NCBI RefSeq assembly: GCF_000003815.2
Contig: NC_049987.1
Location: forward strand, 17,959,959 to 18,023,958
DNA: 64,000 nucleotides
Direction of reading: 5' to 3'
From: Branchiostoma floridae
Lineage: Eukaryota; Chordata; Leptocardii; Amphioxiformes; Branchiostomatidae
The notes beneath the pieces are model-generated. The model had not been told where the DNA came from and searched no databases. It was given only the letters and a program-made list of their open reading frames with translations. Within the stretch, counting starts at the first letter, position 1, and the number at the start of each line of letters is the position of its first letter. Shown here one piece after another: positions 45,801 through 57,800 of this stretch. A program made the position numbers and the translations under genes.

Positions 45801-48800
45801 GGCACATGTACTTAGGCCTCTGTTAATGCCTGTTGATTGTTTATAACTCGCCCTGACTGTTTAAGTGGGCACATCGCACAATCAGTAAGCGGTATTAAAA
45901 TACTGAATAAACCACCGAGTGAGCGAAGTAAACGTCCTCTTTGACATAGGTTTTCTTTGTTCTGTTTCAGTTGATGATGGACCTTGTACCAAACACTATA
46001 AATTTGATGATGCATGGAGAGATGTAAGCAATGGTCGTGATAATAAGTGCGACAGGAGTGGTGACCTAAAGCATGGTGAATGGCATCGCTTCTCGGGAAG
46101 TAGAGGCAGCATGATGATACCCACGGAGCGCCCCCTAACGACTAATCGCTGCGGTACACACGCGCCCGTTTGGATGAAAGGAAAGCTTCCAACCGTAGAG
46201 GAGGGTGTTGTCACCCGAGCTGCGTGTGCGTTCTGGGGCGAGGATGAATGCAACTGGTCTTGGGACATTGACGTCATGGCATGCCCTGGTGGTTACTTCG
46301 TCTACAAGTTACCAAAACCTCCAGTTTGTCATCTTGCTTACTGCACAACATGTGAGTTTTCTATCGCTTACCCATAACCTGTGGTTTCACAGATGCTATG
46401 TGGGTTCCAGTTACTCGACAGTTCTCCAACAGAAGCCGGCTAGCCACCGAATTTAAAAATAGTCCTGGTTCTCCTTCCGAGGATAACTGAGAACTGAGTT
46501 GCTTAGTACACATCCATTTCATAATGTGTGACGTAGGCGCCGTTTTTCGGAAGTCTGTTTCAGCCCCCGTTATCTCTTAATGATATTTCCATAATATAAA
46601 CACAGATGAACTTTTGTAGCAAATGTACTTGGCTAACCATCCAATATGGCGGACAATGCATACGTCGTAATCACGTGATTTCATATAATCTTTACGTTGA
46701 GTTAGAAGTTGCTTGGCATTGTTGATCTATATAGAATGGGATAGCTGATTAATGAGACAAGAATAAAGTTTCATTCAGTTTATGTTTTCTGCAGATGATA
46801 CTCCACAGCCTTCGCCAACAATGATTCCGGCCATATCTGACGGTTCGCTGAGTGATGATGAGGATGAGGTTGGGTCAGGGGAGCCGGACGATAAAGGTAA
46901 CACCCAAGACAAGCTATCTGATTATTATTCATGTTGTTGTACATTGATGTTTTTAATCTGCATGCACTAATATTGACACACCCCTCCCAAAAAATTACAA
47001 CACAACATCTTATAACTTAGCAATATCAAGTAATGAAGATGCATGGATTGTAACTTTTACGAAATCTGAGATGTTTGTACTTACCTCCGCGAATCGAATG
47101 GTGCTGTTTTATTCTGTTTGTGTTTATTCACTGCTACACTATGTAAATTCTAAGCACGTCCCACGACAGGTCTGACAGGAAGTGAAGTCAAAGTTGCTAG
47201 AATAGGGTACCAAAATTAAAGCCTGCCCCGTTTCCTCTCTTCGTTTTTCTACAATAGGGCAGACACGTGGTCCTATTTATGGAAACTAGTGGGGAAATAC
47301 ACATACAGAAGCTGAAATTAAAAGACGTTAACATTAATAAGGAGCTGCAGTTGTATCTTATTACCTCAATGAAATGTCCTGGAGGTTATGTTTTCACTAG
47401 CGTTTGTCTGCCTGTCTGTTTGTCTGCCTGTCTGTCTGTGTACAAGATTACTCAAGAACGGATGAATTGGTTTCATACTTGGTGTGTTGGTGGGGTGTGA
47501 TGAAAGCTGAAAATGATTAGGTTTGGGCCCCCTAGCGGCTTTCCTTGGTACTGCAGTGCAATTTCCGGTATCTATCTCGTGCTCTGAACAAGCTATGGTT
47601 ACGAGTTTTGAGTATTAGACACCTCGGTTTACTTCATCACACCAACAATACAATATCTCGCCACAGATGTAAACCCACAAACAACAATGCCATCGACGAC
47701 GACGATTCCTACCCCAACTGAAGATCCATCCAGTGATGCTAATGAAGACGATGCTGATTCCCGGAGAGTTGAGGGTTCAGTTTTACTNNNNNNNNNNNNN
47801 NNNNNNNNNNNNNNNNNNNNNNNNNNNNNNNNNNNNNNNNNNNNNNNNNNNNNNNNNNNNNNNNNNNNNNNNNNNNNNNNNNNNNNNNNNNNNNNNNNNN
47901 NNNNNNNNNNNNNNNNNNNNNNNNNNNNNNNNNNNNNNNNNNNNNNNNNNNNNNNNNNNNNNNNNNNNNNNNNNNNNNNNNNNNNNNNNNNNNNNNNNNN
48001 NNNNNNNNNNNNNNNNNNNNNNNNNNNNNNNNNNNNNNNNNNNNNNNNNNNNNNNNNNNNNNNNNNNNNNNNNNNNNNNNNNNNNNNNNNNNNNNNNNNN
48101 NNNNNNNNNNNNNNNNNNNNNNNNNNNNNNNNNNNNNNNNNNNNNNNNNNNNNNNNNNNNNNNNNNNNNNNNNNNNNNNNNNNNNNNNNNNNNNNNNNNN
48201 NNNNNNNNNNNNNNNNNNNNNNNNNNNNNNNNNNNNNNNNNNNNNNNNNNNNNNNNNNNNNNNNNNNNNNNNNNNNNNNNNTTCTCCCTTTAAATAATCT
48301 TTCTCATAATTTCAAATCCTATCAAATGTTATGAGATCTAATCTTGGACAAGAGCCTTTCAAATACTATTAATACAAAACATTTAGGATAGGTGTAAGAG
48401 ATTTAAAATTGATTTGTCATCTTTGCACATCCAATGCGTGCATTTTATGACCTATCCGTCCGCTTTTCTTTCAATAACAGATGATCGACTAGCTTGTGAG
48501 AAACACTACGTATTAAACGAGCCATGGAGAAGTGTGCGAACTCACAGGGAGAGAGACCACAAGTGCGACCAGAGAACTTTGATAAAGCATAACCACTGGT
48601 ATCGATTCATGGGAGAAGGAGGCACCATGATACCAACGCAACGCCCTCCAGCGACACATCGCTGCAGTACACACGCGCCCGTTTGGATGAAAGGAAAGCA
48701 TCCAACCGTAGAGCAAGGTGTGGTGAGAAGAAGGGTGTGCGCATTCTGGGAAGAGGAAGAGTGCCATTGGTCATGGAAGATCAACGTCAGGGCATGCCCC

Positions 48801-51800
48801 GGAGGATACTACGTCTACAAGCTGCCGAAACCAAAGATTTGTTACAGCGCTTACTGTACAACAGGTAAATCACAATACATCGTTTTGGTATAAAGCTCAA
48901 ACTAACGATAACTATTGGTTTTCTCCAAGTCAATTGCCCTAATTTAAATACAAAATATTACAAAATATGAAATGTGATTTCCCATTTCTTGCTATTTACT
49001 TGTTTACTTCTTAAATGCCATACATGACTTTCAACTTTTGATAACTATTGATTTTCTCCAATTCAATTGCCCTAATTTGAATACAAAATATTACAAAATA
49101 TGAAATGTCATTTGACATTGCTTGCTATTTACTTCTTATTGATTTACTTTTTACTTTTAGATGAAGATACTGAGGGGTCTGGAGAGCCAGAGGGCTCAGG
49201 TATGTTATCATTTGTGATTTGCCATGGTCAATTTGTCATCATACGTAAGTTATCATAACGTAGATTTACTAATAAGGCGAAGAATACAGAGAGATAATTT
49301 TGATTGCGAACTTTACTTCTACTGGTGTAAAATTACCGTTACTGGACAGGTGTTACCGCAGTGATATATGATATCTGCCATATTCTATCCTTCATTTCCT
49401 TGATGTAATCTTTTGAAATTGATTTTCATAAAATAGATAGTCTTACATATTTTGGCATTGATATTTGTACCGATAATTCGAGCAAAAATTGCTTTAATTA
49501 TTTTCTACTATATGATTAATATTTGGTATGTGGTACATCAACTCCTCGAACAAGAATCGAATAAACATACCTATGATTTTCACTGAACTTTTGGTGTTTT
49601 CCATTTAACTTTACATCATCACCGTGTATATAGATTTGTCAAAATTAAATGCAAAAAAAATTTGTTATGTTTGGTATATTACAGGTGACATGGGCTATAC
49701 TCAGCGAGGCGATACGCAATACAAGATATACACCGAGGAGAAGACCTACGATGCTGCCAAGCAAACATGTGCTGCAGACGGCGGCCATCTTGTTTCCATC
49801 GAAACCGAGGCTGTATACAACTTTCTTCTGGGCATGATTCGAGACGTCGATGTATTAAAAGACTACTGGATTGGGCTAAACGACCAAGCAGTAAGTGTTG
49901 TAACATTACGTAGNNNNNNNNNNNNNNNNNNNNNNNNNNNNNNNNNNNNNNNNNNNNNNNNNNNNNNNNNNNNNNNNNNNNNNNNNNNNNNNNNNNNNNN
50001 NNNNNNNNNNNNNAATGAGGGATTTTGTCACGTTTTGTAGGATGAACAGAGTTGGACCTGGTCTGATGGAAAACCGTTGAATGATGGTGGTTTCACTAAG
50101 TGGGCACCCGGAGAACCCAACAACAATGAAGGCATCCAGGACTGTGGCCAGTTATGGGCATATAAAAACTTCCAATGGGACGACGACAGGTGTTCCTATA
50201 AGAAGTACTTCATTTGCCAAATAGGTAAAAGCTTCTTTCTTACAACTGTAGTTCTTTCTTTTTTTAAAATTCTTGAATAAACATTCTGAACTAGTTTAAC
50301 TGTGATATCCAACACAAAAATTCGACTGAACAGCACCAGTCTTTGTCAAGGAATGAACAATCCACTGCTGCCGTGACGTCACGTTATGCAGATAGAACAA
50401 GTGACTTGGTGAGCAGTGAAGTCATAAGTTGCAGGAAGTCTATGGCACCCACCGTCTCTGTTTATGGATGGTTGTTAAGCTCTGATGTAGATGACTTCTT
50501 TAATATTTCTTTCAGTTGTACTAAAAACAGTTGTATCTTTCTACATATAGGTCCAGGAGAGGCGTATGACGGAGGTAATTATGATATCATTCTATTCTGA
50601 AATTGATAACTCATACAATCACACATTATTACTAACGACAATATCAAGAAAAGTCCGGAAAGGTGCTGAGAAATTTAGAAAGTGCCAACAAATTTCAAAA
50701 TCCTCGGAAGCCATAAGATATACAAAACAAATAGATACAAAGATTTTAAATTAATGTAAACAATGGCAAGAACACTCCTGACTTGGAATGATAACTATAG
50801 ATGACAATCTTTTAATGTTATCTTATAATACACCTTTGGGCCTACCTGCAGCTGGCGAAGATGTAAGAATGTAAATTGAACCTTAAAAAACATTTCTCCT
50901 ACAGACGACATCATCTTTGAAGGATCTGGGGAGGAACCCTTGCCTACTCAAGAAAACATTAAAGGCTGTCCAGAAAACAACATAGTAGTGCTTCCCAGTG
51001 GTAAGAAATACGTCGCCAGTGATGATACCAAGACGTACGAAGACGCACAGACAGAGTGCAGACGTCAAGGCGGGATCGTCGCCATCCCAAGGGACGAAGA
51101 GGAACAAAAAAATCTGGTGTTCCTGAAGAACTGTGTCAGCAGGTAAGATGGCGTTTTAAAAGGTTTCCTACCAGTACCTTCCCATGTCCCTCCCGCCAAT
51201 GCGCCGCTTACATATATGTGAAGTACATACGATCCTGGCGTAAAGACCTGTGATCAGTCCTTCCTGTCGCTGCATTAGCGCTTGCCAGCAGTCACCAGCC
51301 AATTACGTCGTCGCCTAAGACCGGCCACGAGGCAGCGTGATTGGCTGGTACCTCTCCTTCTAACAACAGGATAGCAAGTATCTGATTGGTTGACTTCTGA
51401 CCAGCGCTAACGCCGCGAAAAGAACAAATAGCAGGCCGGTACTCCATCACCGTTGCTTCACAGCTGCTGGAAAAAAAATGCTCGCTAGCCATTTATCATG
51501 TTCTGAATGCAATCTCATCGAAATAATGTAATCTCATACTAAGCTTAATACCCTCTATTGTGACATGATATCTGACCTCTGTAAAATCATTATGATATTA
51601 TTCACAGGCTCTACTTAGAGTCTGCCAAGCCCCATAGTATACAGAAACTACGTTGACGTTCTAAACTTGTGCGTTTTTTAGCAGTACAGAGTATCTTAAC
51701 TGAAATGTGATTTTGTGATCAAAAATACAGAGAGAACCAGTTCTGGCTGGGTGTAAGGTGGACATCGTCAGCAGGATGGGTGGACGGCAGAGGCAGTCCC

Positions 51801-54800
51801 CTAGGCGGCTTTACGACTTGGGCGCCTGGAGAGCCAAATGACAGATACAACGGCTACAGATGCTCACACATTGTCTATGGCAACAAGGAGGGAGACAGAA
51901 GAAACAACTGGGCAGACGCTTACTGCAATTCGTTGTACAACTTCGTCTGTGAGATAGAAAATGGTAAGGTTGTGTAATACTTTATGTACGTAGTATACTT
52001 TATTCGTATCCAAAACAATTTTACTTTATGCAAAACAATGTGTTCATAAACCCATTCGTCGGTGAGATGTTTAGAGCTTTGGTTTGCAAATTTCTTGATT
52101 TATGATTTATCCTTTGTGATGGAAATAAGGTTGTAATAAGCGCAATCTACTCTAATTTATGGCCTTTTTTGCCTACCGAAATTACATAGGTTGTGTATCT
52201 GAAAGTCCTATCAGAATTCAATCATTGCCTTTCATCACTTAAAGTGCATTTAACTCTTAACCCATCTTTTCAAGCCAAGGAGTTGATAACAAAAATTTCA
52301 TCGTCCTCTGCAGCACCTTCCTGGTCAGCATCCTCCCAGTTTGATTCGCGTCACTCACCTGATCGCGCTGATATCAACTCTCGCGAGACTTCCGACAACG
52401 CCGGCGCATGGGCAGCAGCAACTAACAACCAGGACCAATGGCTGATGAGGGACCTGGGTGAGGTGAAAGTCGTGACAGGTGTCATCACCAAAGGCAGGGA
52501 CTACAGCCCCGATTGGCCGTATGGACCACATGACCAATACGTCACGTCTTATGTCATATCTTACGGCGTCAAAGATGGCGACGAGAAGTTTTATACCAAT
52601 GCGAACAACGAGATCACTGTAAGCATTGTCTCCAACTTCTCCATTAAACGTAAATCGTGACTTTTCCTTTGTAAATTATATATTGCCGACCAAAAACAAT
52701 CTTTTTGCTCGTTTATGTATGGAATTGCTGGATTATTCATGTCCAACTACATACGGAAAGGAGGTCAACACTTTCAAATAGTTGTATTAAAAAAATAGTT
52801 AAAATAGATGTCATTTTTATTTTTGTCTATCATACATTTTATTTTATTTTTTCTTGAGTGTACAATTCTGTGTACTACTGTAAATTTTCTTTGTTTGCAA
52901 TTTTAAAAAATGAATATGAAATAATATTAAAATATTGAATGTTATGACTTAAGCATTTTTCATTCGACAAGCAAATCCTAACTATCTCGGGTGCTAATAT
53001 TCTGGATACTTAAAAATGCGCAAACCTTTCCCATAGGTTTTCCCAGGGAATTCCGACCGTGACGCGGAGGTCTACAACGACTTTAGGGAGTACAACGGCC
53101 CTGTCATGGCGCGTTACATCAAGATCCATCCGAGAATCTGGCATCAGCATATCTCTATGAGGATGAAAATTGTAACCTCTGGTAAGGGACAATTGCAACC
53201 TGCACTTTATTTTTAAGTAGTAAAAGATGCAGTGCAGAATACTCCTACACTCAACTCGAATTTCTTCCTCAGTACAAATGACAGCATTCATCGCATAGGA
53301 CCCAAAACTGACATTCTCTGTTGTCTCATAGAATGAGCCCTTAACCGCAAAACCCCCTCCTCCCCGCCCCACATGACGAAAATGCCCAGTCTGGATATAT
53401 AGAATACAACACGGTGTATTCCGTATCACCCGGGGTACCAGCCCGACCGCGGGTCGGATCGCACGACGGCCGGAGGGCGATCCGACCCGCGGGAGGGCTG
53501 GGACCGAGGGTGATGCGGAATACACCGTGTTGTATTTTATTTATGTCATACCCACCTGAGAAAACCACTGTTTTGATGCGAAATGCGCCAGAATTTGAAC
53601 AAATTTGTTGTCCTCGAAAAAAAAGCGTATTCGAAAAAAAGCGTATTCGAACTTTCGATGGCGCCGTACTCGGCCCACTCGAAACAGCTCGATTTATTCG
53701 AATGGAGCCCGTGTGATAAGCCCGGGCCGTACGGAAAGTTATCACCCGGTCCGGAACACCCGTATCGAACGTTTTCGCGTCAAAGGTATGACATAAGGGT
53801 TTAATACATAACATGTTTAATTCATATCTTCTACAGAAATCGTCAACGTATCATCCTGCTCTGAGTTGAAGTCCGTTGACCCTGCTAGTAAAGATGGCGA
53901 GTACACACTCCACCCTTTTTCAACTTGCCAAGATATATCCCTCCGCGTCTACTGCCACAACATGGCGTCCGAGCGACCAGAAGAATTCCTGACTCTGCCG
54001 TCCGGGCCGGAAAAGAACTTTGCCAACATCTACGCAGACCGATTAAGGGATAATTATGGAGGTCGGTGCAACGGACCGTTACAGGTGAGTGACATACCGT
54101 CGTGAGTTAACTAAGCAATAAACAACTGCGGGAGCGCGTGAGTGGTTGAGCTAAAAGAACGGGGGAGGCTTGGTCGTGATAGGTCGCCCTCCAAGTGTTA
54201 CCGCAAACAAGAAGGGAAAGGAGCTTTCTGTAACGTTTTTATTATATAGCTGATTCAGACCAAATTGGTATTGTTTAGTCATTTAAGTGTGCATGAATGA
54301 CAGAACAAGTGTTTTCTATTTACATTGTATTAGCTCATGACTCTAAAGCTTTGAAATTATTTAACCCTATTCAGACGGGGGGGGGGGTCTTTTGAGGCCC
54401 GCGCCAACTTCGATGTCCTATAACGCCAGAACGCCTTACGCTAAAGCCACCAAATTTCGTGAGTTTTCCTAAAATATTGTCGGCAACAATTTTACGAAGT
54501 TTGCCAAATTTTCCATTTTTTCGTGTTGCCATCGCAACCGTTTGCTGACAGGCAGTTTTGCCAAACATCACTATTTTTGGTTCCAACAATGTATTTTTCA
54601 CATTTATTTGCTATATTACTGCTATTTTGTTACATAAATAAAATTTTATATTATTTAGGATATCTTTCATAATTACATATGCATATTTTGCAATATATGC
54701 TAATTTGATGACGTCATCAGCCCAAAATCCAAGATGGCGGACCGTATGGCCATATCAAGAATAACAAGCTAATTACCCTTATTGAAAGTTTAAACTTTGT

Positions 54801-57800
54801 TCCAACACAAAGAAGGGACTCACCATAAATTTTCATTCGGAAGCTAATTACCCCTTAAAATTTGTAACTACCTGGTATTTTTTCATCAAAAACCATCTAG
54901 ATGAATGAATTTAGTCTATTTCCATTGCCCTTTGTGATTATTTGTTGCAAAAAAAGTAGTTTTAAAAATTCAAGGTGGTGGATATAATATGGCGGAGCCT
55001 CACTCGTATCTTAGATGTGCATGACGTCATTTTATGACGTCATTATGACGTCATCGATGTTGCTTTTGGCAATACGTCGTAATAAACATTATTATTCTGT
55101 TATCTGCACTTGTTGTTACGTTTGTGGTATAACTTGAAGTTTTCTGCGAATACCCTTTATTCATGGGTCGGATACTATGTCGACATCATGTCCTAAAAAT
55201 TTGGTGGCCCTACGGCACGTCTTTCAAGAGTTAGAGGACTTAGAAGTGGAGGGCCTCAAATGCCCCCCCCCCCCCTCGGTCTAGGGATGACCAAAAAATC
55301 CCGGTCTGAATAGGGTTAAGGAATAAAGGCTTTCGGTTGGCTTATTATCTATAATATATGGCCTCATTCGGTCAATACAGAACCATGGTAAAATCCTAAT
55401 TGACATCAGCCCAACAACGTCGACTGTGGCTAAACAGTCCTATACGAGAATGACAGTCCCTGCCACATAGAACACATCTGTAAACTCACCTTTAATAGAA
55501 CATAAGGTTATGCACTACTTCAATATTCTGAACATTAAGATATGCGACAGACAAGATAGACTTTCATCTACTTATATGTGAATTCATGAAGCAAACACAT
55601 TTAGCGTGAATTTAATGCCTATGTCTATGTGTTTTTGCTTTTCAAGGACCCGTACTCCAAACGTGCCGGGACCACGAAGTTTAACAAAATCAGAATCAAG
55701 TTTGAGAACTCCAAGGTCAAGGTTATTCGAGATGACTACACCTTTGCTAGCACTAACGGTAGGTCAGTTAATGACATTGTCAATAGGAAAAATAACTTCA
55801 TTGTACTGTATATGTTTGATATGGCGGGCGGCCGCTCCTTTGATGGTTATATTTGTTATTTTGTTTATAGGTCTTGCTGTCAAAAAAACAGCCAATCATA
55901 AGTAGCTTATAGCTTGCATCAAATTCTACGATCATAACTACATGGTACAAAATATTTATATGTTATATAATAGCATGTAGGATATGCCTGGATAGATCGT
56001 ACTTGCAATATTCTTAAGATCTGTTTAATTATTTTGTCAAACTTACTAGAGACCGTTCCCCTACGTCTTCCTGTTTTGCATAATGTTAAGCAACACATAC
56101 TGTAAATATTGATGTCTAGAGTTTGTTTATTTGTGAATTTATTGGTTTGGCTGTTTATCACGCACAGCCAGGGTTGTCCAACTGTTTTTGTTGGGCAACC
56201 CTGTTTCGCAGTTTGTTTTAACTATTACTTCAAATCTAATGATTATAGATGTTAAGAAAGAATCTCCACATCTTCCAGAAAATCTGGAGATTTTCCCCAG
56301 ATATCTCCAGATTTTTCGATTTTTAACGATGAATGACGACTCCCACTGGGGGTAATTATGATCCGTAAAGTGTCATGGAACCTTTTCACAAAGTATAAAC
56401 TGTGTAAGTATTAGCTGTAAAGGGTTAAAAATGTTTGTCCAAAGTTCAATATTGGTCCAAAATTAATCTGTAGGCTGTTATTTATATTTACCTTTCCTTT
56501 GACTTTAGGCTATAACAACGTACCATACGGGGAGGCTGGCGACTGTTATTCTTGGAAACAGGGATGTGCCAAAGGAACGTTTTCATTGGATCTTACCGGG
56601 ACTGGGCTCTCTTTAGCTTCCAACGTTCACTGGGTCATGGAGGAACGCTATCCAGAGTACATCAGCATCAACGACATGTTTATATCAGAAGACAGAACGG
56701 TTGGTCTTGTTGTTTACATTCTCCTACGCAGAGGGACCCACAGTCGTGTCCAAACTCCTTGGGGTCACCTCTGCTATCTGACGAACTCAGACCAGTTCCT
56801 AGTCGCCCTGCTTATGAATATTAATGAGCTTACCTGTATATGGGCAGTCAGCCGTTGGGGATCGGGCGCAGGAGGATGGTGCTATGTAAGACGTAACACG
56901 ATTGGCTAATAGCTTCAAAGCGGCCTTTGCGAGATGGCTTTCGTAAACAGAAAGCCCGAGAAATGCCTATTGTCTGAATGGCTGACAGCTGGTTTGTGGC
57001 GACAACCATAGTAACCGCTGGTAGGCCATGAGATAGCATGGCCCCATAGGCTGAGTCAGCTAGCCGTTGGGGACCGTGCGTAGGAGGATAGTTGTTAAAT
57101 GACATTTACAGTACCAGTCTTCACAGAACGTCACATCTTACATAGGGGCCATTATGATTTGGTCACAACTGAAAAATGGCCCTGCCGGGCAGTTAACGGG
57201 CTGTTTCGGGCCTTACCCCTACGGGGCACCGTGTGGCTACCGGAATATTTTTGGGCACGACCGGTCGATCAGGCCACGGTTAAAATCAAGCCGGGACCCG
57301 GTAACGCTGTAAGCTTATCATGAGCGCACCAAGAGGCACCCCCGTGATATCCGGCAGTCCTCTGGGACACGTGCAAAACTGTTGGGAAAATATCTTACTT
57401 TGCCACATATGTCGCACGGAGATCTTACTACGATTGTGATCCATCCCTTAACGTCCTTTGTAACCTACGTTGTCTTATTGCACTGTCATTTAGGTTGCAT
57501 CTGCGCGTTGCGGGGGATGGTGTGGACACTGCTGGCCTGTGGAAAAGAACTTAATTCTTTCCCACCCAAAATGTGACAACAACCGCCAAAGCAGCAAGGC
57601 AAAAGGTAGGCTAATTATCGTATACGAATATTTATAAGTTCCACCTGCAAAATTTGCTATCATAATTTCTACCAACTGCAGGTTATGTTCAGGTTTATCA
57701 GTTATAATTATTTTGCGTCCACAAATACATGGAGAGTTTTAGATTATGTTTTATTTTTACATTATTACGTTTGATTACATTGAAGTGAAGCAATTAGATG

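Noticed and set aside
37847-47787. Acidic linkers as nuclear or calcium-buffer domains
   Set aside because: They are short, sit between disulfide-rich extracellular modules after a signal peptide, and carry GSG, which fits secreted linkers better.
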